DNA from: Achromobacter sp. HZ34
GTDB taxonomy: Bacteria > Pseudomonadota > Gammaproteobacteria > Burkholderiales > Burkholderiaceae_B
Direction of reading: 5' to 3'
Assembly: GCF_002209485.1 (NCBI RefSeq)
Contig: NZ_NJIX01000001.1
Location: 1,426,001-1,490,000 of the forward strand
Length of the DNA stretch: 64,000 bases
Below are positions 11,547-21,890 of this stretch, piece by piece (positions within the stretch are counted from its first letter, which is position 1; every line of letters begins with the position of its first letter). The translations under genes and the position numbers were made by a program. The notes beneath the pieces were generated by a model. That model was not told the origin of the DNA. It did not search any database and was given only the letters and a program-made list of their open reading frames with translations.

Positions 11547-13340
11547 TCAAGTGTTGTCAGTCGGCAACTGGTCCGCTTCGGGGACCTGGGCTTCCTCGGT
11601 GCTCTCGCCGGCTTCCGGTTCGGCCGCGGCCGCATCGGCGACAGCGTCGACGGAGGCGGACGCCGCGGCGGCCTTGACGACGGCGGCGGCTTCCTCTTCG
11701 GCCACGCGCGCGGGCGTCTTGCGGCGTTCGAACACGGCCGCGAAGAAGCCATCGGTGCCATGGACATCCGGGCGCAGCTGGACATAGGGACCGGCCAGGA
11801 TCAGGCCGTCGCAACGGGCCGCCAGCAAGGCCGCGGCGTCCAGGCGCTCGAACTCGGGATGCGAGGCCAGGAAGATTTCGGCCTGCGCCTCGTTTTCCTC
11901 CGGCAGCAGGCTGCAGGTGGCATACACCAGGCGGCCGCCCGGCGCCACGCAACGCGCGGCCGACGACAGGATGCGCGACTGCAGGGCGCACAGCTCGGCC
12001 AGGGCGTCGGGATGCTGGCGCCACTTCAGATCGGGATTGCGGCGCAAGGTGCCGATGCCGCTGCACGGCGCATCCACCAGGACGCGCTGCGCCTTGCCGG
12101 CCAGACGCTTGACCCGGGCATCGTTCTCGCTATCGATCACCACCGGAACCACATTGGACAAGCCGCTGCGGGCGAAGCGCGGCTTGGCCTTGATCAGGCG
12201 CGACGCCGAGACGTCGAAGGCGTAGAGCCGGCCGGTCGAACGCATCAGCGCGCCCAGCAGCAGGGTCTTGCCACCGGCGCCGGCGCAGAAGTCGATGACC
12301 ATCTCTCCTCGGCGTGGGGCCACCAGCAGGGCCAGCAGCTGGCTGCCCTCGTCCTGCACTTCGATGCCGCCGGACTCGAACAGCGGCCAGCGGTTGACGG
12401 ACGGACGCCCCTGCAGGCGGATGCCCCAGGGCGAATACGGCGACGCTTGCGGGCCGTAGCGCGACTCCGGACCGACCTGCATCGCACCCAGCACTTCATC
12501 GCGATCGGCTTTCAGCGGGTTGACACGGATGTCCAGCGGCGCCTGCTGGTTCAGGGCATCGATCAGGGCATCGGAATCTTCCAGGGCGCCCAGGCGCTCG
12601 TCCAGCCAGTCCGGCAAGCTTTCCCGCACGGCGCGCGGCAAGGACGCAGGGTCGATGTTCGCGACGTGGTCCAGCCACTCGGATTCCGTCGGCGCCAGGC
12701 CGGATTCGAGTTCCCTGCGGCCTTGGGTGGCCGCCAGGCCCAGCACCGCCAGCCGGCGCGAGGCCGGGCCGACGCCGCTTTCACCGTAGTGACGGTAGCG
12801 GCGCAGGTTGCGCATGACGTCGAACACGGCCTCGGCGACTTCGGCGCGGTCGGTCGAGCCCAGTTCGCGGTGGGCGCGCAGCCAGCGCGACAGGGTGGCG
12901 TCGGCGGGCCATTGCCACTGCAGGATTTCGCCGAGGACGTTTTTCACCTGCTCGATGCGGATGCCGGCCATGGAAAGCGGTGCGCCTTCGACGCCGCTGC
13001 CCCGCGCATCGCGGGCGTCGCGCGGGCTGCGCGGGCCGCGGGAATCGCGGCTATCGCGCTGGCCACGGTATTCACGGCTGCCGCGGGCATCGCCACCATC
13101 GCGGGGGCCACGGCTGTCTCGGCTGTCGTGGGCAGCGCGGGCGCCGCGCGGGTCGCGGGAATCGCCACCATCGCGGGGGCCGCGGCTGTCGCGGCTGTCG
13201 TATGCATCGCGAGAGCCGCGCGTGTCGCGGGCGTCGCCCCCGTCGCGGGGGCCGCGGGACTCGCCGCGAGCGGCTCCCCTGGAAGCGGCTCCCGGGCGCG
13301 GACCGGACGGACGGCGAGTGGAATTTCGCGGATTATTCAT
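11547..13340 (-). CDS. RsmB/NOP-family rRNA (cytosine-5) methyltransferase with Arg/Asp/Gly/Ser-rich N-terminal tail
   Basis: A 597-residue SAM-dependent RNA m5C methyltransferase, probably acting on 16S rRNA. Residues about 4-123 are a low-complexity repeat of SRDSRGPRDGGD-type units; a helical domain follows (from GIRIEQVKNVLGEI), then the Rossmann domain with DFCAGAGGKTLLLGALM (SAM), VDAPCSGIGTLRRNPDLKW (cysteine of motif IV) and YATCSLLPEENEAQ (catalytic cysteine of motif VI). The C-terminal 50 residues are Ala/Glu-rich. The start is taken at the ATG at 13340 (MNNPRNS); an upstream extension to 13484 looks non-native. purN lies 233 bp upstream on the same strand. The tail is the odd part: it resembles disordered RGG-like RNA-binding tails. 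Confidence 0.85.
   Translation of the reverse strand: MNNPRNSTRRPSGPRPGAASRGAARGESRGPRDGGDARDTRGSRDAYDSRDSRGPRDGGDSRDPRGARAAHDSRDSRGPRDGGDARGSREYRGQRDSRDSRGPRSPRDARDARGSGVEGAPLSMAGIRIEQVKNVLGEILQWQWPADATLSRWLRAHRELGSTDRAEVAEAVFDVMRNLRRYRHYGESGVGPASRRLAVLGLAATQGRRELESGLAPTESEWLDHVANIDPASLPRAVRESLPDWLDERLGALEDSDALIDALNQQAPLDIRVNPLKADRDEVLGAMQVGPESRYGPQASPYSPWGIRLQGRPSVNRWPLFESGGIEVQDEGSQLLALLVAPRRGEMVIDFCAGAGGKTLLLGALMRSTGRLYAFDVSASRLIKAKPRFARSGLSNVVPVVIDSENDARVKRLAGKAQRVLVDAPCSGIGTLRRNPDLKWRQHPDALAELCALQSRILSSAARCVAPGGRLVYATCSLLPEENEAQAEIFLASHPEFERLDAAALLAARCDGLILAGPYVQLRPDVHGTDGFFAAVFERRKTPARVAEEEAAAVVKAAAASASVDAVADAAAAEPEAGESTEEAQVPEADQLPTDNT
12970..13310 (-). repeat. In-frame repeats encoding the (SRDSRGPRDGGD)-like tail
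   Basis: Within the methyltransferase gene, near-identical blocks such as CGCCACCATCGCGGGGGCC recur about 72 bp apart (13091 and 13163), with shorter degenerate copies between. Unit lengths are multiples of three, so copy-number change would lengthen or shorten the tail without breaking the frame. Confidence 0.75.
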
Positions 13341-13573
13341 GGTGATCCCAGTAGGCGAGCGCATCGCGCGACTCGCTAATTCAAAAAAAGATACTGCGAC
13401 GACAGCCCGGCGGGCAATGTCGCGCCATGCCGCGCCGGCACATTCGATGCCGACGCCCTTCGTATTTCGGCTGCGCCCAGTCACAACGCTCCAGAGCTCA
13501 TTCAGCGGCTGAGCCCGGCCAGAACGCCCCAGGCTTCACTTCACCGATTGAACCCAGCCAGGGTCCGTACGCC

Positions 13574-14272
13574 CTATTCGGCCCCCGCGCCACCCGGTAA
13601 ACCGAACAGCCGGGCCGGCTCGCCTTGCACCTCGACCCGGTGATCGGGGGTCATGCTTACCCGGCCTTCGGCCAGCCAGCGCACCGCCGCCGGGAAGGCT
13701 TCATGCTCCACCCGCAAGACCCGCTCCGCCAGCACATCCGGCGTATCGTCGGCCAGGACGGGCACCCAGCCCTGGGCAATGATGGGCCCGTGATCCAGCA
13801 GCGGCGTGACGAAATGCACGGTGCAGCCATGCACCCGCACTCCCGTGGCCAGCGCCTGCGCATGGGTATGCAAGCCCGGAAACGCCGGCAGCAGCGACGG
13901 ATGGATATTCACCAGCCGCCCGGCGTAACGATTGACGAAATTCGGCGTCAACACCCGCATGAACCCGGCCAGGATGACGTAATCCGGGGCATGACGGTCG
14001 ATTTCCGCTGCCAGCGCGGTATCGAAGGCGTCGCGGCCATCATAATCGCGGTGGTTGACGGCAGCGGTGGGCAGGCCGCGTTCCCGCGCCCACGCCAGCC
14101 CCCCGGCGTCCGGCTTGTTGGCGATGACGGCGACGATATCGGCCGGCCAGTTCTCGCGCTGGCAGGCGTCGACCAGCGCACTCATATTGCTGCCACGCCC
14201 GGAAATCAGGATGACGATCCGGCGCCGGCCGGGGGTTGGAGCAAGTTGCACCAAGGTAGAACTTCCATTCAA
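13574..14272 (-). CDS. purN: Phosphoribosylglycinamide formyltransferase
   Basis: A 232-residue enzyme that transfers formyl from 10-formyl-THF to GAR, step 3 of purine synthesis. The GAR-binding loop ISGRGSNM (about residues 23-30), the folate and catalytic segment LAGFMRVL...RLVNIHPSLLPAFPGL (Asn and His) and LLDHGPIIAQG (catalytic Asp) are all present. An extra basic stretch of about 18 residues precedes the core strand RRIVILISG. It is divergent from ribF with a 50-bp gap and may be cotranscribed with the downstream methyltransferase gene. Confidence 0.95.
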   Translation of the reverse strand: MNGSSTLVQLAPTPGRRRIVILISGRGSNMSALVDACQRENWPADIVAVIANKPDAGGLAWARERGLPTAAVNHRDYDGRDAFDTALAAEIDRHAPDYVILAGFMRVLTPNFVNRYAGRLVNIHPSLLPAFPGLHTHAQALATGVRVHGCTVHFVTPLLDHGPIIAQGWVPVLADDTPDVLAERVLRVEHEAFPAAVRWLAEGRVSMTPDHRVEVQGEPARLFGLPGGAGAE

Positions 14273-14322
14273 AACAGGCTGGGGTCAGGAGCGCCCCGGT
14301 GCAAAATTGTAAACTCTGCGTC

Positions 14323-15288
14323 GTGAAACCATCGCTGCATATTTTCCGCTCCCTGCCGCCGCCGTCCGCGCGCCGGCCCTGCGCCCTGACCATCGGCAAT
14401 TTTGACGGTGTCCACCGGGGCCATCAGGCCATGCTGGCGCGCCTGCGCGACGTCAGCCTCGAACACGGCCTGACGCCCACGGTGATGACCTTCGAGCCGC
14501 ATCCGCGCGAATACTTCGCCACGCTGAACCAGCGGCCCGAACTGGCCCCGACCCGCATTTCCGGCTTGCGCGACAAGCTGGACGCCCTGGCCCGCGCCGG
14601 CGTCGAGCAGGTCGTGGTGGAGCGTTTCAACGCCCACCTGGCCGACATGGAGCCCGAAACCTTCGTCGAACGCCTGCTCGTGCGGGGCCTGGGCGTGCGC
14701 CAGGTGCTGGTCGGGCCGGATTTCCGCTACGGCCGCAAACGCCGGGGCGACGTCGACCAGCTGGTCGCGGCGGGCGCCCGCTATGACTTCCAGGTGGAAA
14801 TCCTGGAAGACGTCACCGACACGCACGGCCACCGCGTCTCCAGTTCCGAGGTGCGCACCGCCCTGGCGGTAGGCGACCTTGCCCGCGCCGGCGACCTGCT
14901 GGGCCACGCCTACCACCTGAGCGGCCACGTCATCCACGGCCAGAAGCTGGGCCGCACCCTGGGCTACCCCACGCTCAACCTGCGGGTGGCCGAGCGCTGC
15001 GCCGCGCGCTCAGGGATCTACGTGGTGCGCGTGCACGGCCTGGCCGACCGCGCCCTGCCCGCCGTCGCCAGCCTTGGCGTGCGGCCGACGGTCGAGGACC
15101 ACGGCCGCGTGCTGCTTGAAGCACACATACTGGATGAGCGCGTTGACGCTTACGGTAAACTCGTAAGAGTTGAATTCCTGCACAAGCTGCGGGACGAAGA
15201 AAAATTCCCCGATCTGCCCACGCTGACCGCCGCCATCGCCGACGACGCGCGTAACGCTCGCGCCTATTTTGCCGTTCATGGACTCTAA
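14323..15288 (+). CDS. ribF: Bifunctional riboflavin kinase / FAD synthetase
   Basis: A 321-residue protein that makes FMN from riboflavin and then FAD. The N-terminal nucleotidyltransferase domain has [16 protein letters not shown] (about residues 24-39), [11 protein letters not shown] and [15 protein letters not shown]; the C-terminal kinase domain has [13 protein letters not shown] with the PTxN motif. The start is uncertain: GTG at 14323 gives [11 protein letters not shown], as in relatives, while GTG at 14299 adds eight residues. The last 11 bp overlap ileS, so the ribF-ileS-lspA order is a coupled operon, common in bacteria. Confidence 0.94.
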   Translation: MKPSLHIFRSLPPPSARRPCALTIGNFDGVHRGHQAMLARLRDVSLEHGLTPTVMTFEPHPREYFATLNQRPELAPTRISGLRDKLDALARAGVEQVVVERFNAHLADMEPETFVERLLVRGLGVRQVLVGPDFRYGRKRRGDVDQLVAAGARYDFQVEILEDVTDTHGHRVSSSEVRTALAVGDLARAGDLLGHAYHLSGHVIHGQKLGRTLGYPTLNLRVAERCAARSGIYVVRVHGLADRALPAVASLGVRPTVEDHGRVLLEAHILDERVDAYGKLVRVEFLHKLRDEEKFPDLPTLTAAIADDARNARAYFAVHGL

Positions 15289-18139
15289 AAAGACTCTCAA
15301 TCTGCCCGATACCTCCTTCCCCATGCGGGGCGACCTGGCCAAGCGCGAGCCGGCCTGGATTGCCGAATGGGAGGAAAACCGTGTCTATCAGGCCATCCGT
15401 GCCGCCAGCAAAGGGCGTCCGCGCTTCGTGCTGCACGACGGCCCGCCGTATGCGAACGGTGACATCCACATCGGCCACGCAGTCAACAAGATCCTGAAGG
15501 ACATCATCGTCAAGAGCCGCAACATGGCCGGCTACGACGCGCATTACGTGCCCGGCTGGGACTGCCACGGCATGCCGATCGAAATCCAGATCGAAAAGAA
15601 ATACGGCAAGAACCTGCCGGTCGCCGAAATGCAAGCCAAGGCGCGTGCCTACGCGCTGGAGCAGATCGACCGCCAGAAGAAGGACTTCAAGCGCCTGGGC
15701 GTGCTGGCCGACTGGGACCGTCCCTACATGACCATGCGCCATGCGAATGAGGCCAACGAGATCCGCGTGCTCGGCCACATCATGGACAAGGGCTATGTGT
15801 TCCGTGGCTTGAAGCCGGTCAACTGGTGTTTCGACTGTGGCTCGGCGCTGGCCGAAGCCGAGGTCGAGTACGCCGACCGTGTCGACCCCGCCGTCGACGT
15901 GGCCTTCCGCTTTGCCGACAAGCCCGCCCTGGCGCAGGCTTTCGGCCTGCCGCAGGTGGACGACGGCGCCATCGTCATCTGGACCACCACGCCCTGGACC
16001 ATTCCGTCGAACCAGGCGCTGAACCTGCATCCGGAAATCGAATACGCCCTGGTGCGCGTGACGCCGGCGCCGGCCAATGGCCCGCTGCTGCTGGTGGCGC
16101 GCGAACGGGTCGAAGCCTGCCTGCAGCAATGGGGCCTGCAAGGCGAAGTCATCGCCACCGCGCCGGGCGCCAAGCTGGAGGGCATCACCTTCAAGCACCC
16201 CCTGGCCCACGTCGACGCCGGCTATGACCGCGTCGCCCCGGTCTACCTGGGCGACTACGTCACGGCCGACTCCGGTACGGGCGTGGTGCACTCGGCGCCG
16301 GCCTACGGTATCGAAGACTTCGTGTCGTGCAAGGCGCACGGCATGCGTGACGAAGACATGCTCAGCCCGGTGATGGGTGACGGCCGCTACGCGCCCGGCC
16401 TGCCGCTGTTCGGCGGCCTGTCGATCTGGGATGCCAATCCCAAGATCACCGAAGCCTTGCGCGAAGCCGGCTCGCTGATGCACGCCGAAAAGCATAAGCA
16501 CAGCTATATGCACTGCTGGCGCCACAAGACGCCCATCATCTACCGCGCCACCAACCAGTGGTTCGCGGGCATGGACGTCCAGCCCAAGGACGGCGGCCCG
16601 ACCTTGCGCGAATCGGCGCTGGCCGGCATCGACGCCACCGCTTTCTACCCCGCCTGGGGCCGTGCCCGCCTGCACGCCATGATCGCCAACCGCCCGGACT
16701 GGACGCTGTCGCGCCAGCGCCAATGGGGTGTGCCGATGGCTTTCTTCGTGCACAAGGAAAACGGCACCCTGCACCCGCGCACGCTCGAACTGCTGGAGCA
16801 GATCGCCCAGCGTGTCGAGGAAGGCGGCATCGAAGCCTGGCAAGCGCTGGATGCGCGCGACCTGATCGGTGACGACGCCGACCTGTACGAAAAGAGCCAT
16901 GACACGCTGGATGTCTGGTTCGATTCCGGCAGCACCCATGCCACCGTGCTGGGCGGCAAGGACGGCGCCTACAAGGGCATGCACAGCGAAGAGCTGGCAT
17001 GGCCGGCGGACCTGTACCTGGAAGGATCGGACCAGCATCGCGGCTGGTTCCACTCGTCCCTGCTGACCGGCTGCATGCTGTACGGCCAGCCGCCCTACAA
17101 GGCGCTGCTGACGCACGGTTTCGTGGTCGACGGCCAGGGCCGCAAGATGAGCAAGTCGGTCGGCAACGTCATCGCCCCGCAGAAGGTGTCCGATTCCCTG
17201 GGCGCGGAAGTGCTGCGCCTGTGGGTCGCGTCCACCGACTATTCGGGCGAACTGTCGATCTCCGACGAAATCCTCAAGCGCGTGGTGGAAAGCTATCGCC
17301 GCATCCGCAATACCCTGCGCTTCCTGCTGGCCAACGTGGCGGACTTCGACGCCACGGCCGATGCCGTGCCCTACGCCGAACTGGCCGAAATCGACCGCTA
17401 TGCGCTGGCGATGACGGCGCAGATGCAGGCCGAGGTGCTGGCGAACTACGAAAACTACGATTTCCACCCGGCGGTTTCGCGCCTGCAGACGTTCTGCTCC
17501 GAGGACCTGGGCGCTTTCTACCTGGACATTCTCAAGGACCGCCTTTACACCACCGGCACGTCCAGCAAGGCGCGCCGTTCGGCCCAGACCGCCCTGGTGG
17601 AAATCACCCAGGCGCTGATCAAGCTGATGGCGCCCATCCTGTCCTTCACGGCGGAAGAGTCGTGGAAGGTGCTGGTCGACTCGGCGCTGAAGCATCAGGC
17701 CGATGCCGCGCGCACGACGATCTTCACGGAAGTCTTCCATCTGCTGCCGCCGCTGGGCGAAGGCGACCCGCTGCCGGCCAGGTGGACGCGCCTGCGCGCC
17801 ATCCGCGCCGATGTCCTGCGCAAGCTGGAAGAAGTGCGTACGGCCGGCAATATCGGCTCGTCGCTGCAGGCCGAAGTGGACATCAGCGCTTCCGGTGACG
17901 ACCTGGCCTTGCTGCGCAGCCTGGGCGACGACCTGCGTTTCGTGCTGATCGTGTCCCGCGCGGACGTGCATGAAGGCGCGGGCGAGATCGACATCCGCAT
18001 CACGCCGTCGACCCATGCCAAGTGCGAGCGCTGCTGGCACTATCGCGCCGATGTGGGGGCCGACAAGGCCCATCCGCTGATCTGCGGCCGCTGCGTGACC
18101 AATCTGTTCGGTACGGGTGAGAAACGCGACCATGCCTGA
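15278..18139 (+). CDS. ileS: Isoleucyl-tRNA synthetase
   Basis: A class Ia aminoacyl-tRNA synthetase of 953 residues. The HIGH-type signature appears in [19 protein letters not shown] (about residue 60), the editing domain in [14 protein letters not shown], and [12 protein letters not shown] near residue 624. The C-terminal zinc site [12 protein letters not shown]...[10 protein letters not shown] shows this is the E. coli-type IleS. The ATG at 15278 is used because homologues start [18 protein letters not shown]. It overlaps ribF by 11 bp and lspA by 8 bp. Confidence 0.98.
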   Translation: MDSKKTLNLPDTSFPMRGDLAKREPAWIAEWEENRVYQAIRAASKGRPRFVLHDGPPYANGDIHIGHAVNKILKDIIVKSRNMAGYDAHYVPGWDCHGMPIEIQIEKKYGKNLPVAEMQAKARAYALEQIDRQKKDFKRLGVLADWDRPYMTMRHANEANEIRVLGHIMDKGYVFRGLKPVNWCFDCGSALAEAEVEYADRVDPAVDVAFRFADKPALAQAFGLPQVDDGAIVIWTTTPWTIPSNQALNLHPEIEYALVRVTPAPANGPLLLVARERVEACLQQWGLQGEVIATAPGAKLEGITFKHPLAHVDAGYDRVAPVYLGDYVTADSGTGVVHSAPAYGIEDFVSCKAHGMRDEDMLSPVMGDGRYAPGLPLFGGLSIWDANPKITEALREAGSLMHAEKHKHSYMHCWRHKTPIIYRATNQWFAGMDVQPKDGGPTLRESALAGIDATAFYPAWGRARLHAMIANRPDWTLSRQRQWGVPMAFFVHKENGTLHPRTLELLEQIAQRVEEGGIEAWQALDARDLIGDDADLYEKSHDTLDVWFDSGSTHATVLGGKDGAYKGMHSEELAWPADLYLEGSDQHRGWFHSSLLTGCMLYGQPPYKALLTHGFVVDGQGRKMSKSVGNVIAPQKVSDSLGAEVLRLWVASTDYSGELSISDEILKRVVESYRRIRNTLRFLLANVADFDATADAVPYAELAEIDRYALAMTAQMQAEVLANYENYDFHPAVSRLQTFCSEDLGAFYLDILKDRLYTTGTSSKARRSAQTALVEITQALIKLMAPILSFTAEESWKVLVDSALKHQADAARTTIFTEVFHLLPPLGEGDPLPARWTRLRAIRADVLRKLEEVRTAGNIGSSLQAEVDISASGDDLALLRSLGDDLRFVLIVSRADVHEGAGEIDIRITPSTHAKCERCWHYRADVGADKAHPLICGRCVTNLFGTGEKRDHA

Positions 18140-18698
18140 AGCCACGCCGCAATCGCCGTCGCCAGCACGGCCATCCGCCAGCGCCAGCCCCGCGCAGACG
18201 CGGGCGCAGGCCCGCGGCCGCGGCCTGGGTTTCTGGTTGATGGTGGCCCTGGCCATCATCGTGGTGGACCAGGCCACGAAGTTGTACTTCGACCATGCCC
18301 TGACCTATGCGCAACGCATCAACGTCCTCCCCGTGTTCGACCTGACCCTGGTCTACAACCAGGGGGCGGCCTTCAGCTTCCTGGCCAACCAGCCCGGTTG
18401 GCAGCGCTGGTTCTTCACAGCCCTGGGCCTGGTGGCGGCGGTCATCATCAGCGTCATCCTGCGCCGCACGGCGGGGCGCCAGCCGCGCCTGTCGCTGGCC
18501 CTGGCCATGATCCTGGGCGGCGCCCTGGGCAACGTCATCGACCGCGTGGCCTATGGGCACGTCATCGACTTCCTGCTGTTCTACTGGAAGGACTGGTACT
18601 ACCCCGCCTTCAACCTGGCGGACGTCGGCATCACCTGCGGGGCCATTCTGCTGGTGCTGGACGAGCTGCTGCGCATGCGCAAGCCCAAGGCGGCGTAG
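18132..18698 (+). CDS. lspA: Lipoprotein signal peptidase (signal peptidase II)
   Basis: A 188-residue inner-membrane aspartyl protease that cleaves prolipoprotein signal peptides after lipidation. Four membrane segments are visible ([23 protein letters not shown] flank, [32 protein letters not shown]). The catalytic aspartates fall in [15 protein letters not shown] and [18 protein letters not shown] is conserved. An unusual 30-residue Ser/Pro/Ala-rich N-terminal leader precedes the first helix. The start at ATG 18132 overlaps the ileS stop by 8 bp. Its likely clients here include PqiC. Confidence 0.96.
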   Translation: MPEATPQSPSPARPSASASPAQTRAQARGRGLGFWLMVALAIIVVDQATKLYFDHALTYAQRINVLPVFDLTLVYNQGAAFSFLANQPGWQRWFFTALGLVAAVIISVILRRTAGRQPRLSLALAMILGGALGNVIDRVAYGHVIDFLLFYWKDWYYPAFNLADVGITCGAILLVLDELLRMRKPKAA

Positions 18699-18847
18699 CG
18701 GCTGCCGCCAGCAACGCAGGCGGGGCCCGGCAAATCGGCGGGGCCGCCAGCGGCAGGGCCGCCGCGGCCGCGTACGGAAAGCGCCGTTTTAGCGGATAAT
18801 CGGGCCAATACATCGGGCCAACACGAATCCGCCAGCGGCGCTTCTCC

Positions 18848-20044
18848 ATGCAAGATCTAGCCAATAAACGCATTGTCCTCGGCCTTACAGGCGGCGTCGC
18901 CTGCTACAAGATCGCTGAACTCGTCCGCCGCATGACGGAACAAGGGGCTACGGTCGACGTCGTCATGACCGAGGCCGCCACGCAGTTCATCACGCCGGTG
19001 ACCATGCAGGCCCTGTCCGGCCGCCATGTGTATGTCAGCGCCTGGGATGCCCGTATTCCCAACAACATGCCGCACATCGACCTGAGCCGCGGCGCGGACG
19101 CCATCCTCATCGCACCGGCCAGCACCGATTTCATGGCCAAGCTGGCGCACGGCATGGCGGACGACCTGCTGTCCACCCTGTGCGTGGCGCGGGCCTGCCC
19201 ACTGATCGTGGTGCCCGCCATGAACCGCGAAATGTGGGCCAATCCCGCTACCCAGCGCAATGCGGCCCAACTGGTCGAAGACGGCATCACCATCCTCGGC
19301 CCCGCTTCGGGCGACCAGGCCTGCGGCGAAATCGGCAGCGGCAGGATGCTCGAACCGCAAGAGATCCTGGCCGACCTCATTGCGTTCTTCCAGCCCAAGC
19401 CCCTGGCGGGCAGGCACGTGCTGCTTACCGCGGGCCCCACGGTCGAACCGATCGACCCGGTGCGCGTGATCAGCAACCGTTCCTCCGGCAAGACAGGTTA
19501 TGCCCTGGCGCGCGCGGCGCGCGAAGCCGGCGCCCGCGTCACCCTGATCAGCGGCCCGACTGCCCTGCCCGCTCCCCGCGGTGTCGACGTCTACCCGGTG
19601 CAGACGGCGCGCCAGATGCACCAGGCCGTGATGGCGCAAGCGCGCCAGGCCGACATTTTCATCGCGGTCGCCGCGGTGGCCGACTGGCACGTGAAGAATC
19701 CCGCCGCACAGAAAATGAAGAAGACCGAGAGCGGCGCCGGCGCGCCCGTGCTGGAATTCGAACCGAACCCCGATATCCTGGCCGACGTCGCGCGCCTGGA
19801 GGGCGGGCCGTGGTGCGTGGGTTTCGCCGCGGAAACGGAAAATCTGTCCGAATACGCCCAGGCCAAGCGCAAGCGCAAGAACATCCCGCTGCTGGTGGGC
19901 AACCTGGCCCAGGAAGTCATGGACGCGGACGACACCCGCATGGTGCTGTTCGACGAACAGGGCGAACATCCCCTGCCCGCCGCCCCCAAGCTGGACGCGG
20001 CGCGGCGCCTGATCGCGGAAATCGCCACCCGGCTGCCGCGCTGA
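18848..20044 (+). CDS. coaBC: Phosphopantothenoylcysteine decarboxylase / phosphopantothenate-cysteine ligase
   Basis: A 398-residue bifunctional enzyme of coenzyme A synthesis. The flavin-dependent CoaC half contains GGVACYKIAELVRRM, the histidine region NNMPHIDLSRGAD, the PAMNREMW motif and the active-site cysteine loop GDQACGEIGSGRM. The CoaB half begins near residue 190 with HVLLTAGPTVEPIDPVR, and includes NRSSGKTGYALA, AAVADW and KMKK. Length is standard. It starts 149 bp after lspA; that GC-rich gap shows no clear terminator, so cotranscription is possible. Confidence 0.96.
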   Translation: MQDLANKRIVLGLTGGVACYKIAELVRRMTEQGATVDVVMTEAATQFITPVTMQALSGRHVYVSAWDARIPNNMPHIDLSRGADAILIAPASTDFMAKLAHGMADDLLSTLCVARACPLIVVPAMNREMWANPATQRNAAQLVEDGITILGPASGDQACGEIGSGRMLEPQEILADLIAFFQPKPLAGRHVLLTAGPTVEPIDPVRVISNRSSGKTGYALARAAREAGARVTLISGPTALPAPRGVDVYPVQTARQMHQAVMAQARQADIFIAVAAVADWHVKNPAAQKMKKTESGAGAPVLEFEPNPDILADVARLEGGPWCVGFAAETENLSEYAQAKRKRKNIPLLVGNLAQEVMDADDTRMVLFDEQGEHPLPAAPKLDAARRLIAEIATRLPR

Positions 20045-20069
20045 GCGTGATAGGGGTAGCGGACGGGGC

Positions 20070-21101
20070 CTAGTTGCCGCGCGCGGCCCAGGTCTGCAGC
20101 GGCAAGGGCGGTTCCTGGACGACGATCCGGCGCAGGATCAATTGCAATTCCGGCCAGCCGCCCCGTTCGCTCTGCCAGCGCGTGGGCGTGACCGATACCC
20201 AACGGCCGCCGGCGTCCTGCCGTCCCATTTCGTAGCGAAACAGGAAATGCCCCGGCATCCCCATGCGCAGGTCGGTAACCACCAGATCCTTGCCTGCCGC
20301 GTCGTAACGCAGCCAACCGCGGGTGAACCAGTTGAACCGGGCCACCAGCGGGTCGCCATCCAACGCCGCCCCCAGTTCCGTATGCAGCGGCTGGCGCAAC
20401 ATTTCGGGCGGGCCCCGATCGAACGCGCCCGTCACGGCTTCGTAGTACTCCCCGCCCGGCACCTTCGCAATGACCCGCCACAGCAGGCTGTTCAACGGCA
20501 TGGGCGCGGAAAAGATGGCTTGCACGTGCGTGCCCTGCTGCTTCAACGCATAGCGCACGCGGCGTTCGGCCACGTGTTTGCCGACCAGGGTACACGCCAG
20601 GTAGAAGGCGCAAAACACCAGGGCGCCCGCGCGCAGGCGGCTCTGCCGTGCCCCCAGCCACAGGCAGCTGACGAAGGCCGCCAGCAAGGGCAAGGTGAAC
20701 ACGGGATCGACGATGTAGATGCTGGAAATACTGACGGGCGGGTAAGGCAAGGGCCAGAACAGCTGGGTCCCATAGGTCGTCAGCGCATCCAGCAGGGGAT
20801 GGGTGATCAGCAGCAGCCAGATCGTCAGCAGCAGGCGTCCACCGCTATAAGGCGCAGCCGGCCAGCGCTTGCGGATCAGCCACGCCAGCAGCAGGGCCAG
20901 CGCGGTCAGCACGAACACCGAATGGCTGAAGCCGCGGTGATGCGTCAAGGACGATACGGGGTCGGGATAGGACGCGAAGACATCCAGGTCGGGGACGGTG
21001 GCCAGCACGGCGCCATACAGCATCGCCTTGCGTCCTTGCCAGCGTCCCATCAACGCGCCCTGCAAGGCGGCCCCCATTACCACGTGCGTCAACGAATCCA
21101 T
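20070..21101 (-). CDS. YdjM-type membrane-bound metal-dependent hydrolase
   Basis: A 343-residue protein beginning MDSLTHVVMGAALQGALMG, the signature of the YdjM/DUF457 family. Conserved histidines and aspartates occur in DSLTH, VPDLDVF, THHRGFSHS and THPLLDALTTYG, and probably bind metal. Several hydrophobic helices follow (VFVLTALALLLAWLI, LLLTIWLLLI, VFTLPLLAAFVSCLWL, GALVFCAFYLACTLVG), with a soluble C-terminal half of about 150 residues. The start is the ATG at 21101. In E. coli YdjM is LexA-regulated, but no CTGT-N8-ACAG box is seen here. The precise substrate is unknown. Confidence 0.82.
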   Translation of the reverse strand: MDSLTHVVMGAALQGALMGRWQGRKAMLYGAVLATVPDLDVFASYPDPVSSLTHHRGFSHSVFVLTALALLLAWLIRKRWPAAPYSGGRLLLTIWLLLITHPLLDALTTYGTQLFWPLPYPPVSISSIYIVDPVFTLPLLAAFVSCLWLGARQSRLRAGALVFCAFYLACTLVGKHVAERRVRYALKQQGTHVQAIFSAPMPLNSLLWRVIAKVPGGEYYEAVTGAFDRGPPEMLRQPLHTELGAALDGDPLVARFNWFTRGWLRYDAAGKDLVVTDLRMGMPGHFLFRYEMGRQDAGGRWVSVTPTRWQSERGGWPELQLILRRIVVQEPPLPLQTWAARGN

Positions 21102-21231
21102 CGGCGTCCTTGTCCATATTTCGGGTATTGTTGCCGCAACACCGATTACGCGCGCGTGACGCGGGCGTGACATGCAACGACGGTTAAGATAACGCATCCC
21201 ACTCGCTTTACGCCTCCTGAAGGGTTCGCGC

Positions 21232-21879
21232 ATGGCAGATTTCATCGAACAGGTTCGCCGTTTCATCGAAACCCATCAGGAATGGGCGGGTCTGGTCACG
21301 GCGCTGCTGACCCTGGGCGAGTCCCTGGTGCTGATCGGCCTGTTCGTGCCGGCCACGGCGCTGATGCTGGTCACCGGCGGGCTGGTGGGCAGCGGCACGC
21401 TGGACGGCCCGACCATCCTGGCCTGGGGCATTGCCGGCGCCATCATCGGCGATGCCATCTCCTATGGCCTGGGCCGCTGGCTCGGACCGGGCATCCTGCG
21501 CCGCCGGCCGCTGAACCGGCAACGCCAGACCGTGGCACGGGCGCGCCTGTTTTTCTACCGTTACGGTTTTGCCTCCGTGCTGCTGGGGCGCTTCCTGGGG
21601 CCCTTCCGCGCCATCATTCCCACCGTCGCCGGGGTCATGGGCATGCCCAATGGCCGCTTCCAGCTGGCCAACGTGCTGTCGGCCGCGGTCTGGATGCCGG
21701 TCATGCTGGCGCCCGGCTACCTGGCCGCGCGCGGCATGGAGGATGGCCTGGCGGGCGGCGGCGGCCAGATCGTGATGTTGATCGGTACCGCCATATCGGT
21801 GCTCCTGGGGCTCTGGCTGCTGGCCACCCTGCTGCGTCCGCGGCGCCAGTCGCCGGCGGCGCGCCGGGCGAAGATCTGA
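21232..21879 (+). CDS. DedA-family membrane protein
   Basis: A 215-residue polytopic inner-membrane protein of the DedA superfamily, whose members are thought to flip undecaprenyl phosphate or phospholipids. Typical motifs are ESLVLIGLFVPATALML, GDAISYGLGRWLG, FYRYGFASVLLGRFLGPFRAIIPTVAGVMGM and FQLANVLSAAVWMPVML, including the conserved G-R-F-x-G-P-x-R. The start at ATG 21232 follows a CTCCTGAAGGG region. It is 11 bp ahead of the unknown membrane protein gene that follows. Individual substrate not determined. Confidence 0.9.
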   Translation: MADFIEQVRRFIETHQEWAGLVTALLTLGESLVLIGLFVPATALMLVTGGLVGSGTLDGPTILAWGIAGAIIGDAISYGLGRWLGPGILRRRPLNRQRQTVARARLFFYRYGFASVLLGRFLGPFRAIIPTVAGVMGMPNGRFQLANVLSAAVWMPVMLAPGYLAARGMEDGLAGGGGQIVMLIGTAISVLLGLWLLATLLRPRRQSPAARRAKI

Positions 21880-21890
21880 GAAGGCCGACC

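Noticed and set aside
12970-13310. CRISPR-like array
   Set aside because: The repeats are in-frame coding units with irregular spacing and no distinct spacers; no CRISPR array was seen anywhere in the window.
14975-18277. Very long antisense frame (1100 codons) opposite ileS
   Set aside because: Long antisense frames are expected at this GC content; the plus strand carries all IleS motifs and the antisense product is low-complexity.
20045-21231. LexA (SOS) box near the YdjM-like gene
   Set aside because: No CTGT-N8-ACAG sequence was found in the upstream region.
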